Position numbers and translations under genes: made by a program. The notes under the pieces were generated by a model. It had not been told where the DNA came from and ran no database searches. It worked only from the letters and a program-made list of their open reading frames with translations. 64,000 nt of DNA from LMUY01 sp965198895. GTDB taxonomy: Bacteria > Pseudomonadota > Alphaproteobacteria > Acetobacterales > Acetobacteraceae. Positions 1-7,955 of the stretch are shown here, one piece after another. The DNA is taken from contig OZ240676.1 of NCBI GenBank assembly GCA_965198895.1, positions 1,178,001 to 1,242,000 of the forward strand, in the 5' to 3' direction. Numbering within the stretch: the first letter of the stretch is position 1; each line of letters begins with the position of its first letter.

Positions 1-1339
1 CGGCGATGATCTTCACGCTGTTCTTGTTGGCACCCACCGTGCCGTCGGCCCCCAAGCCGTAGAATACCGCCCGGGTCACTTCCGGCTTCTCGATCATGAA
101 ATCGGGGTCGATCGACAGGCTGGTATGCGTCACGTCGTCGATGATGCCCAGGGTGAAGCCATTCTTCGGCTTCGCGGCCAGCAATTCGTCGAACGCGGCT
201 TTCGCCATCGCGGGCGTAAAATCCTTTGATGACAGGCCGTAGCGTCCGCCGATGACGCGGGGCATCACCGCGCGCTCGCCACTGGCAACGGCTCCCGCCA
301 TGGCCGCGACGACGTCTAGGAACAGCGGCTCGCCGATGCCGCCGGGCTCCTTCGTCCGGTCCAGCACAACGATGCCGCGCACCGTCTCCGGCAAGGCCGC
401 CAACAGATGGGCGACGGAAAATGGCCGGTATAGCCGCACCTGCAGCACGCCGACTTTCTGGCCCCGCTCGCGCAGCACGGCGGCGGCGGCACGGGCCGTC
501 TCGGCGCCCGATCCCATGAGGATGACCACCCGCTCGGCCTGTGCATCGCCCTCGTAGTCGAACGGGTGGTACATCCGCCCTGTCATCGCGCCGAAGCGCT
601 GCATTGCGGCGTCGACGATGCCGGGCACCCGGTCGTAGTAGACGTTCACCGCTTCGCGCGCCTGGAAGAACGTGTCCGGGTTCTGCGCCGTACCGCGGAT
701 GAACGGGTTCTCCGGACTGAGGCCGCGGGCACGATGCGCACGCACCAGGCCGTCATCGATCATCGAACGGATTTCGGCATCGCTCAGCAGGTCCAACGTG
801 TTCAGCTCGTGCGAGGTGCGGAACCCGTCAAAGAAGTGCAGGAACGGCACCCGTGCCTCCAGCGTCGCCATCTGCGCGATCAGGGCGCTGTCATGCGCCT
901 CCTGCACCGACCCGGAGGAGAACAACGCAAACCCCGTGGGGCGGCAGGTCATCACGTCGGCATGGTCGCCGAAGATCGACAAAGCGGAGGTTGCGAGCGA
1001 TCGCGACGCCACGTGGAAGACGGTCGAGGTTAGCTCGCCGGCAATCTTGAACATGTTCGGCACCATCAGCATCAGCCCCTGCGAGGCCGTGAAGGTGGTC
1101 GTCAACGCGCCCGATTGCAGCGCGCCGTGCGTGGCCCCCGCGGCACCACCCTCGGCCTGCATCTCCTGCACGGCCGGGACATTGCCCCAGATGTTCTTCA
1201 ATCCCTCGGACATCCATTGATCGGCCGAGTCCGCCATCCCGGACGACGGCGTGATCGGGAAGATCGCGCAGACCTCGTTGGTTCGGTAGGCGACGTAAGC
1301 CACGGCGGTGTTGCCGTCCAGCGTAGTGCGTGTGCTCAC
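1..1339 (-). CDS. nifJ: Pyruvate:ferredoxin (flavodoxin) oxidoreductase, N-terminal part (cut by window edge)
   Basis: Translated from the complement, the protein opens DGNTAVAYVAYRTNEVCAIF and continues with the pyruvate-binding motif FPITPSS, then EGGAAGA and TFTASQG, all typical of domain I of single-chain PFOR. About 446 codons are visible; the thiamine-pyrophosphate and ferredoxin domains lie outside the window. The family oxidatively decarboxylates pyruvate to acetyl-CoA and passes electrons to ferredoxin or flavodoxin in the cytoplasm. I chose the GTG at 1339 because it overlaps the stop of the upstream gene as GTGA, the pattern used throughout this region. It is the last visible gene of the MFS - GltD-like - nifJ operon. 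Family assignment is firm; the physiological direction is inferred. Confidence 0.95.
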   Translation of the reverse strand, partial: MSTRTTLDGNTAVAYVAYRTNEVCAIFPITPSSGMADSADQWMSEGLKNIWGNVPAVQEMQAEGGAAGATHGALQSGALTTTFTASQGLMLMVPNMFKIAGELTSTVFHVASRSLATSALSIFGDHADVMTCRPTGFALFSSGSVQEAHDSALIAQMATLEARVPFLHFFDGFRTSHELNTLDLLSDAEIRSMIDDGLVRAHRARGLSPENPFIRGTAQNPDTFFQAREAVNVYYDRVPGIVDAAMQRFGAMTGRMYHPFDYEGDAQAERVVILMGSGAETARAAAAVLRERGQKVGVLQVRLYRPFSVAHLLAALPETVRGIVVLDRTKEPGGIGEPLFLDVVAAMAGAVASGERAVMPRVIGGRYGLSSKDFTPAMAKAAFDELLAAKPKNGFTLGIIDDVTHTSLSIDPDFMIEKPEVTRAVFYGLGADGTVGANKNSVKIIA

Positions 1340-2991
1340 AGCGCGAACTCCTTGGCCAGAACAGGGGCGGCTTCAGGCACCATTTCCATCGCGTGGCAGG
1401 GACACTGCTCGACGCAGACCGAACAGCCGGTGCAAAGCGCCATATCGACGCTGTAGCCGTGAGTCGGGCCCAGCTTTACGATTGCCGTTTCAGGACACGC
1501 GGCGAAGCAATTGTCGCATTCGAAGCAATTGCCGCAGGACAGGCATCGCTTCGCCTCGTGCCGCGCTTCGATCGGGCTCAACCCGGCGGTTACCTCGGCA
1601 AAGCCTTCACGGAGCGCGGCGGGCACGTCGATTTCGTGCGAGGGGATGGCGTCGCTGTAGATCGGCAGATGCAGGTCGCTGAAGCCGACGCCCGGATGCT
1701 TCGCCGGCGCGACGAACGCCTGGCCGCGCAGCCAGCCATCGATATGGCGCGCGGCCTTCTTGCCGTGGCCGGTTGCGGTGGTCACGGTGCGTGTGCTCGG
1801 CACCATGTCGCCGCCGGCGAAGATGCCGGGGTGTCCCGTCATCATGTCGGCTCCGACGACGACGGTGCTGTCGGGCTTGATGACGATGCCCGGAATGCCA
1901 GCGAGAAACCCGCTCTCCGCCTGCTGGCCGAGCGCCAGGATCACGCTATCGGCTATCAGCGTTTCGAATGTGCCCGTCGGCTGCGGAACGCCCTTGGCGT
2001 CGAGCGCCATGATCTCGACCGTCAACGCGGTCTCGTCGATGTCGCGGATGCTGCTGAGCCACTTGATCTTGACGCCCTCGGAGAGCGCTTCGGCCGCCTC
2101 GAAGCTATGCGCCTCCATATGGGCGCGATCGCTGAAGAACACGATCAGCGCTTCGGTTGCGCCTAACCGCTTGGCGGTACGGGCGGCATCCATGGCAGTG
2201 TCGCCCGCGCCGTAGATCACCACGCGCCGACCGATCTTGGGTGCGAGCCCGGCACCCACATCGTGCAACAGGCTGACGGCCGTCACGACATGGGCGGCAT
2301 CGCGCGCCGGGATGCCGATATGGCGCCCGGCCTGCGCACCGATCGCCACGAACACGGCGTCGAAGCCACCGGCGGCTTCTTCGGCCAGCAGGTCCTCGAC
2401 CTTGTGGTTCAGCACGATCTTGACACCCATCGCCTCGATCCGGCCAATCTCCTGCATCAGCACGTCGCGCGGCAGGCGGTAGGCCGGGATGCCGAAATGC
2501 AGCATGCCGCCCGGCAGCGGGCCGGCCTCGTGCACCTCCACCTGATGCCCCAACCGCGCTAAATGGTAGGCAGCCGACAACCCGCTGGGCCCGGCGCCAA
2601 CCACGAGCACGCGCTTGCCGCTCGGCGTGCCGGTGATCGGCAAGGGCCAGTTCCCCGCCGTAGCGCAGTCACCCAGATAGCGCTCGATGCTATGAATACC
2701 GACGCTGCTGTCCAGTTCGGCGCGATTGCACGAGGTTTCACAGGGATGGTAGCAGACCCGGCCATGCACGCTCGGCATCGGGTTGTCGCGCACCAGATGC
2801 TCCCACGCCTTGCGGTCTTTCCCCGCCTGCGCCAGGGCCAGCCAGCCCTGAATGTCCTCCCCGGCCGGACAGGCGCCGTTGCAGGGCGGCAGCAGGTCGA
2901 CATAGATGGGTCTGGCAGCACGGGCCGGGCCCGTGACACGCCGCCGGGTCATGTCGATCGGCGGGCTCATGTCGGGATGATGATCGCTCAT
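1336..2991 (-). CDS. GltD-like NAD(P)H/FAD iron-sulfur oxidoreductase with C-terminal ferredoxin domain
   Basis: A 551-residue protein resembling the small subunit of glutamate synthase. Residues 35-85 carry the N-terminal [4Fe-4S] cysteines (CNGACPAG, then CYHPCETSC). A first Rossmann motif, VVGAGPSGLSAAYHLA, sits near residue 130 and a second, YGAGDTAMDAA, near residue 260. The last 70 residues are a two-cluster ferredoxin module (CLSCGNCFECDNC and CTGCSVCVEQC). No glutamate synthase large subunit is near; instead the gene overlaps nifJ by four bases. I infer that it moves electrons between ferredoxin reduced by PFOR and NAD(P)H. Its start overlaps the stop of the MFS gene (ATGA). The fold is clear; substrate and partner are inferred from context. 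Confidence 0.85.
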   Translation of the reverse strand: MSDHHPDMSPPIDMTRRRVTGPARAARPIYVDLLPPCNGACPAGEDIQGWLALAQAGKDRKAWEHLVRDNPMPSVHGRVCYHPCETSCNRAELDSSVGIHSIERYLGDCATAGNWPLPITGTPSGKRVLVVGAGPSGLSAAYHLARLGHQVEVHEAGPLPGGMLHFGIPAYRLPRDVLMQEIGRIEAMGVKIVLNHKVEDLLAEEAAGGFDAVFVAIGAQAGRHIGIPARDAAHVVTAVSLLHDVGAGLAPKIGRRVVIYGAGDTAMDAARTAKRLGATEALIVFFSDRAHMEAHSFEAAEALSEGVKIKWLSSIRDIDETALTVEIMALDAKGVPQPTGTFETLIADSVILALGQQAESGFLAGIPGIVIKPDSTVVVGADMMTGHPGIFAGGDMVPSTRTVTTATGHGKKAARHIDGWLRGQAFVAPAKHPGVGFSDLHLPIYSDAIPSHEIDVPAALREGFAEVTAGLSPIEARHEAKRCLSCGNCFECDNCFAACPETAIVKLGPTHGYSVDMALCTGCSVCVEQCPCHAMEMVPEAAPVLAKEFAL

Positions 2992-4268
2992 GACAGGACC
3001 TTTGCAGCAAGGGGAATTATGCGCGCTTGGTGTCCGGTTTCGCGAAGGAAACAGGCCAGCACGATCGCCAGTGCGATGCCGCCGATCCCGACCGCGCTCG
3101 CGTGCTGGAACACGCCCAGCGTCAACGTGCCGCCGCCGGATAGATGGCCCAGCAGCCAGCCGTAGGCGGGCGCCAGCAAAGCACTGAGGGTGAAGACGAG
3201 GAAGTTGATCGCCCCGGTGGCGCTACCCTTCACCCCGTCCGGATTCACTTCCTTGATGATGCTGTACGGGATCATTGCGGCACCGGAGCCGATGCCGAGC
3301 AACAATCCAAGCACGTAGGGCGGTAGCACCCCGGGGAGGTAGACAAAGCATGACGTGGCCGCCAGCATCAGCAGCGCACCACCGATCAGCACCGGCTTGC
3401 GCCGCCCGATCCGGTCCGCAAGATAGCCGAGCAGCGGGCACCCAATCACCCAGCCGAGCGGCACCATGGATGCACGGTCCACCGCCTCCGCATAGCCGAC
3501 GCCGAGGCCATCACGCAGGAACGGCACGCCCCAGATCATGTCGCCGATCGTCGTCGGCAGGAAAAGTAGCCCGGCGGTGAAGCCGCATAGGTAGGATTGC
3601 GGGTTCGACAGCACGGTTCTGTAGGGCTTGAACATCGACAGCCAGGGCAAGCCGGCTGCCGGTGTTTCATCATGGCCGGCCGGCGTCGTGACAAGCACGA
3701 TCAAGGCCACCACCAGCAAGAGTGCACCAGCGATGAACCAGAATTGCTGCCATGGTATCAGGCCGTGGATCAGCGGTGCGACGGCAAACTGCCCGGCGGA
3801 GCCGCCGAGCATGCCGAACATCTGGGTGAAGCCGATGGCGGTGGCGAGATAGGCGGCGCCGAAGCCGTGGCTGGCGAGATAAACCGCGCCGGTGAATGCG
3901 AAGGCTGCACCCATACCTTGCAGCAAACGGCCGATCTCGGCGGTCTGGTAGGAACCGAGACCGAACAGGATACTGCCAATCGCAGTAATGACAATGCCAG
4001 CGGGGATGACGTATTTGGCGCCGAGCCGGTCCAGTGAGGCACCGGCGATAATCGAGAAAGTGGAGTAGGTGTAGTAATAGAGTCCCAGCAACGAACTCAC
4101 GCCCAACGTTGTCAGGCCGAACGCCCCGGTCAACTCCGGAACCATAACGCCTGGTGCGGACCGCAGTGCATACTGCCCGAAGTAGAACAGCAGACAGAAG
4201 CCCCACGCGACGATAAAGCCGATCGGACGTACCCGTAGGGGGAGAGCGGTTATCGCGGTCACCGACAT
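2988..4268 (-). CDS. MFS transporter
   Basis: A hydrophobic protein of about 426 residues with the spacing of twelve transmembrane segments. The loop motif DRLGAKYVIPAG after the second segment and DRIGRRKPVLIGG in the middle are the paired MFS signatures, so it is an inner-membrane secondary carrier. The reading frame stays open further upstream, but the ATG at 4268 is preceded by AAGGG at a normal ribosome-binding distance, so I start there. It is the first gene of the operon leading to the GltD-like protein and nifJ, which hints at an organic acid such as pyruvate as substrate, but nothing in the sequence proves that. A FixJ-like box lies about 60 bases upstream. Confidence 0.85.
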   Translation of the reverse strand: MSVTAITALPLRVRPIGFIVAWGFCLLFYFGQYALRSAPGVMVPELTGAFGLTTLGVSSLLGLYYYTYSTFSIIAGASLDRLGAKYVIPAGIVITAIGSILFGLGSYQTAEIGRLLQGMGAAFAFTGAVYLASHGFGAAYLATAIGFTQMFGMLGGSAGQFAVAPLIHGLIPWQQFWFIAGALLLVVALIVLVTTPAGHDETPAAGLPWLSMFKPYRTVLSNPQSYLCGFTAGLLFLPTTIGDMIWGVPFLRDGLGVGYAEAVDRASMVPLGWVIGCPLLGYLADRIGRRKPVLIGGALLMLAATSCFVYLPGVLPPYVLGLLLGIGSGAAMIPYSIIKEVNPDGVKGSATGAINFLVFTLSALLAPAYGWLLGHLSGGGTLTLGVFQHASAVGIGGIALAIVLACFLRETGHQARIIPLAAKVLS

Positions 4269-4329
4269 TGGGTTACCCTTCTTGATTTCGTGTTCGACGC
4301 TAGCCGCAGGAGTGGGCACGGCGGCAGCA

Positions 4330-4343
4330 TCGGAAACTACTCA
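4330..4343 (-). promoter_or_regulatory. FixJ-like box upstream of the MFS-GltD-nifJ operon
   Basis: Read on the minus strand this is TGAGTAGTTTCCGA, about 62 bases before the MFS start. The same string, or one to two changes from it, occurs upstream of four other transcription units in this region. It resembles the FixJ site of the rhizobial fixK promoter, which I recall as GTAAGTAGTTTCCC. Confidence 0.6.
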
Positions 4344-4357
4344 CGCCGCTCGCGCCG

Positions 4358-5383
4358 CTATCCGGCCCAGTTCAGCACGAGGCCGAAGTCACCGATCCTG
4401 CCATCCGCGAAACTGAGAGTGGGAGCTTGCAGCCCGAAGCCCTTCGGCTTCAGGTCATGGTCCCACCGCGCGTATATTTCGGCGGCCTTGCCGCGTAGCG
4501 TCTTCTCCCAGCCTTCTTCCACGTTCGCGATTGCACGGCCGCCATCACTGCAGACACCGGACGGGAAGCGCAGCAGCAGCAGTTCCTTCTCGCCATTCTT
4601 GGCCGAGAGTTCGGCATGGCCGAGGAGTTCCTGCCACGACTCGTTGGTGACGTGCTGCTCGAGCACCGCCGCAACCTGCTTGCTACGCTCGACGCCCATC
4701 GCGCGCTTCAGCTCGGCGGCCTCCTCGATCTTCGCCTGGTCGGACGCGGTCACCAGGTCACGGAAACCACCGGCGGAAAGCCCGGGTGTCGCAGTCGCCG
4801 CATCGGACGGTTCCTGCGGGCCGGCAGCGGCGGGCGGCGTGCCGCCTGCGAGGGATTGCAGCATTCCGTAGAGGCCGCCGGTGGTGCCCGCGGCCTCCGC
4901 TGCCGTCTTCGGCAAGCGGGCGACGAGGCTGAGCAGGTCTGTGCGACTGATGATCCCGACGAGCTTGTCGTCGAGCACGACGGGAAGCCGCTTGATCCGG
5001 TGGGTTTGCAGCAGTCGAACCACCTCGCGCACTGGCGTATAGGGACTGACGCTGACCAACGGTGCGGTCATGACATCGCGCACCGAACGATCGCGGGCAG
5101 CGTCCGATACTGGCGTCGGTAGCGTTGCCCGCGCGAGCAGATCGAGCCACCAATCCTGCCGCTTATCGTCTGTGCGTCGGCCGAGCAGGTCGCCGTCGCT
5201 CACCATGCCGACGGGTTTGCCCGATGCGTCGGTGACCGGCACCGCGCCAATATGGCTTTCCAGCAGCCGTTCCGCCACGGCCTGCACGCTGGCATCTGCC
5301 GTGACCGAGATGACGGTTTCCGTCATGAGATCGCTTGCGACCATGTCCGTCGCTTCGCGCCGCGTTTGATGAGACGTCAACAC
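4358..5383 (-). CDS. CBS-domain pair protein with unassigned C-terminal domain
   Basis: A 341-residue soluble protein. Residues 14-75 and 100-160 are two CBS repeats; each has the usual motif in which a mutable pair is followed by G(M/I)(V/I)S and D(L), as in GMVSDGDLL and GIISRTDLL. CBS pairs bind adenosine nucleotides and act as energy sensors. The last 130 residues, after a proline-rich linker, contain no domain I recognise. The GTG at 5383 (or the TTG at 5380) is preceded by GGGAGG, a good ribosome-binding site, so I keep the long start; an ATG at 5344 is the alternative. It stands alone between the MFS operon and hypE and has its own FixJ-like box, so it probably belongs to the same regulon. 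Confidence 0.85.
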   Translation of the reverse strand: MLTSHQTRREATDMVASDLMTETVISVTADASVQAVAERLLESHIGAVPVTDASGKPVGMVSDGDLLGRRTDDKRQDWWLDLLARATLPTPVSDAARDRSVRDVMTAPLVSVSPYTPVREVVRLLQTHRIKRLPVVLDDKLVGIISRTDLLSLVARLPKTAAEAAGTTGGLYGMLQSLAGGTPPAAAGPQEPSDAATATPGLSAGGFRDLVTASDQAKIEEAAELKRAMGVERSKQVAAVLEQHVTNESWQELLGHAELSAKNGEKELLLLRFPSGVCSDGGRAIANVEEGWEKTLRGKAAEIYARWDHDLKPKGFGLQAPTLSFADGRIGDFGLVLNWAG

Positions 5384-5443
5384 GCCCTCCCGTCCTTGCT
5401 AAACAGGCGGCATCCTAGTTGCCGTCCATACGGGTCAGCAGGC

Positions 5444-5458
5444 TCGGAAACTACTCAG
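5444..5458 (-). promoter_or_regulatory. FixJ-like box upstream of the CBS-domain gene
   Basis: The minus strand reads CTGAGTAGTTTCCGA, identical over 14 bases to the box at 4330, and lies about 60 bases before the CBS gene start. It falls in the 160-base gap after the hypE stop codon, which otherwise shows no strong feature. Confidence 0.62.
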
Positions 5459-5542
5459 GCTGCCCCGGGGGCGCCGCGGCATCGTGCGCAACGCTGCCAA
5501 AATCCTCGGCGGTAATTCCATTCGCATGCCCCATTGGAGCGC

Positions 5543-6592
5543 TCAGCATATCCGTGGCAGTTGTTCGCCGGCGAGCCAATCCACGATACGGCCGCCGCCG
5601 AACGCCGTCGTCATCTGCACGAAGCGCTGGTCATCATCGGTCACCACTCCGATCAGCGCTGCAGCGGCGCCGAGGGGATGGGCCCGCATAGCAGTCAGAA
5701 GGATCTCCTCCGCATCTTGTGCCACGATTGCGACTAGCTTGCCTTCGTTGGCAACCGTGAGCGGGTCCAATCCCAAAAGTTCGCATGCCGCGGCGACTTC
5801 TGCGCGAACCGGGATTGCCGCCTCCTCGATCAGAAACCCCACGCCGGATTGGTGGGCGATCTCGTTCAGGGTCGCCGCCAGGCCGCCGCGGGTCGGATCG
5901 CGTAGCAGCCGGATGGAGGCACCCGCCACCCGCACCATCTCGGCGACCAGACCATGCAGCGCGGCGCTGTCGGACAGGATGTCGGTCTCGAACCCCAGAT
6001 TGCTCCGCTGGGACATCACCGCGACGCCGTGATCGCCGACGCTGCCGGACACGATCACCCGGTCGCCCGGGCGCGCCTGATCGCCTGACAGAACCAGGCG
6101 CGGCGGCACGATACCGATCCCGGTGGTGGCGATGAAAACGCCGTCGCCCTTGCCGCGCTCCACGACCTTGGTGTCCCCGGTCACGATCGCGACCCCCGCC
6201 TCCTGCGCGGCGCGCCCCATGCTGCGGGCGATACGCTGCAGATCCGCCAGCGGAAAGCCTTCCTCGAGGATGTAGCTTGCTGCCAGATGCAGCGGCTGGG
6301 CGCCAGCCATGGCCAGGTCATTGATCGTGCCGTGCACCGCCAGCGAGCCGATATCGCCGCCGGGGAAGAACAGCGGCGAAATGACGTACCCGTCGGTCGA
6401 CATGACCATCCGCCCCGCCGCCACTTGAAACGCCGCCTGGTCGTTACCCTGGTCGAGGTAAGGGTTGGCGAAGGCGGGGCGAAAAATCTCGTCGATGAGT
6501 TGTGCCGTGGCCCGTCCCCCGGCGCCATGCGACAGGTCCACGCGGGCATTGCGGATGTCCAACCCACGCGTGCGGAGGCGCGGCGCGCTCAA
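5543..6592 (-). CDS. hypE: [NiFe] hydrogenase maturation protein HypE
   Basis: HypE dehydrates the thiocarboxamide made with HypF to a thiocyanate, giving the cyanide ligand of the active-site iron. The protein shows the family opening LSHGAGGRAT, TDGYVISPLFFPGG, the ATP-binding region GDTKVVERG and DPTRGGLAA, and ends in the conserved LPRIC, whose cysteine carries the cyano group. The start is uncertain: I chose the TTG at 6592 because it overlaps the hypD stop (TTGA) like its neighbours; a TTG at 6562 would give the more usual short N-terminus. A longer reading frame runs upstream inside hypD but is not HypE-like. It is the last gene of the hox-hyp operon. Confidence 0.93.
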   Translation of the reverse strand: MSAPRLRTRGLDIRNARVDLSHGAGGRATAQLIDEIFRPAFANPYLDQGNDQAAFQVAAGRMVMSTDGYVISPLFFPGGDIGSLAVHGTINDLAMAGAQPLHLAASYILEEGFPLADLQRIARSMGRAAQEAGVAIVTGDTKVVERGKGDGVFIATTGIGIVPPRLVLSGDQARPGDRVIVSGSVGDHGVAVMSQRSNLGFETDILSDSAALHGLVAEMVRVAGASIRLLRDPTRGGLAATLNEIAHQSGVGFLIEEAAIPVRAEVAAACELLGLDPLTVANEGKLVAIVAQDAEEILLTAMRAHPLGAAAALIGVVTDDDQRFVQMTTAFGGGRIVDWLAGEQLPRIC

Positions 6593-7719
6593 GCGGCAGC
6601 TCGCGCGCGAAAACGGCCGTAGGTCCAGTAGGCGGCACAGGCGCCTTCGGGCGACACCATGCAGGACCCCATCGGCATCTCCGGCGAGCACAGCGTTCCG
6701 AACAGTTTGCACTCCGCCGGCTTCTTCAGCCCGCGGAGAACATCGCCGCACTCGCACGCCGGGTTGTCGGCGGCCGGCACCGTGCGGACGGGGAAGCGCT
6801 GCTCGGCATCGAACTCGGCGTAGGCTGGGCGTAAGCGCAACGCACTGTCGGGAAGCTCGCCCAGGCCTCGCCACTCGAAACTCTCGCGCAGTTCGAACAC
6901 GTCATCCATTTGCCGTTGCGCGATCAGATTGCCGGCGGCGGTGACGGCGCGAATGTATTGGTTCTCCACGTCGCACCGCCCGGCATTCACCTGGCGCACC
7001 AGCATGAGGACCGCCTGCACAACATCCAGCGGCTCGAACCCGGCGACCACGACCGGTTTGCGGAATGCTGCCGCGAGGCGCTCGTATGGCTGCGTCCCGA
7101 TCACCGTGCTGACATGCGCCGGGCCCACGAACCCGTCGACCAGGACCTGCTGTTCGTCGTCCGCCGAAGGGGCGAGAATGGCCTCGATCGCGGATGGCGT
7201 CCGGACGTGGTTGCAGAACACCGTAAAATTGGCCAGCCGCTTCTTGCGCGCCAGCTGGATCGCCAGCGCCGTTGGCGGGGTCGTGGTCTCGAAGCCGATC
7301 GCGAAGAACACCACCTCCCGGCCCGGCTCGGTCTCCGCGATGCGGATCGCGTCCAGCGTCGAGTAGACCATGCGGATATCTGCCCCCGCCGCTTTCGCCT
7401 TCAGCAGGCTGTGGCCGTTCGTGGCCGGCACGCGCATCAGGTCGGCGTAGGTGCAAAGGGTGATTTCGGGCCGCATGGCAAGCCGGATCGCGTGATCGAT
7501 CCGCCCCACCGGCAACACGCAGACCGGGCAGCCCGGGCCATGCACCATCTGCACGTTCGCCGGCAGCAGGTCCTCGATCCCGTAGCGGGAGATGGCGTGG
7601 GTATGGCCGCCGCAGAACTCCATGAACTGATAGTGCCGGCCCGGCACGGCTTCGGCCGCAATGGTCGCGGCGATCGCGCGGGCGAGCGTGCCGTCGCGGT
7701 ATTCGTCGATGTATTTCAT
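6589..7719 (-). CDS. hypD: Hydrogenase maturation protein HypD
   Basis: A 376-residue protein matching HypD along its whole length. Visible motifs are FCGGHTH near residue 35, GPGCPVCV near residue 62, GFETTTP near residue 155, and the C-terminal cysteine region CECGDVLRG, ending with GSCMVSPEGACAAY. HypD, with an iron-sulfur cluster, forms the scaffold with HypC on which iron receives its CN and CO ligands. It overlaps hypC and hypE by four bases each, so translation is probably coupled. The start ATG at 7719 is fixed by the overlap and by the conserved beginning of the protein. Confidence 0.97.
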   Translation of the reverse strand: MKYIDEYRDGTLARAIAATIAAEAVPGRHYQFMEFCGGHTHAISRYGIEDLLPANVQMVHGPGCPVCVLPVGRIDHAIRLAMRPEITLCTYADLMRVPATNGHSLLKAKAAGADIRMVYSTLDAIRIAETEPGREVVFFAIGFETTTPPTALAIQLARKKRLANFTVFCNHVRTPSAIEAILAPSADDEQQVLVDGFVGPAHVSTVIGTQPYERLAAAFRKPVVVAGFEPLDVVQAVLMLVRQVNAGRCDVENQYIRAVTAAGNLIAQRQMDDVFELRESFEWRGLGELPDSALRLRPAYAEFDAEQRFPVRTVPAADNPACECGDVLRGLKKPAECKLFGTLCSPEMPMGSCMVSPEGACAAYWTYGRFRARAAA

Positions 7720-7955
7720 GGTGCGTACGCCTCCATGCCCGGCACGGCGGCTTCCCGCATCAAGGCCAGCGTGTGTTCGGCCTCCTCCGGATCAAGCCGG
7801 GTCAGCGCGTAGCCAACATGGATGAGCACGTAGTCGCCGACCTCCACGCCCTCCAGCAGCGCGATGCACACGATCTTCGACACGCCACTGAGCGTGACCC
7901 GCGCCATGCCGTCGGGCAGCAAGGCTTCGACGCGGATGGGGATGGCGAGGCACAT
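7716..7955 (-). CDS. hypC: Hydrogenase maturation chaperone HypC
   Basis: A 79-residue protein beginning MCLAIPIRVE, the HypC/HupF signature in which the second-residue cysteine binds the iron centre and contacts the hydrogenase large subunit. The open frame extends far upstream inside hypF, but that part is an out-of-frame shadow; the ATG at 7955 overlaps the hypF stop as ATGA. HypC carries the Fe(CN)2CO unit from HypD to HoxH. Only one hypC-type gene is present here, consistent with a single hydrogenase client in the operon. Confidence 0.95.
   Translation of the reverse strand: MCLAIPIRVEALLPDGMARVTLSGVSKIVCIALLEGVEVGDYVLIHVGYALTRLDPEEAEHTLALMREAAVPGMEAYAP

Noticed and set aside
4616..5122. 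Plus-strand frame opposite the CBS gene
   Set aside because: No recognisable domain; the CBS motifs are on the minus strand.
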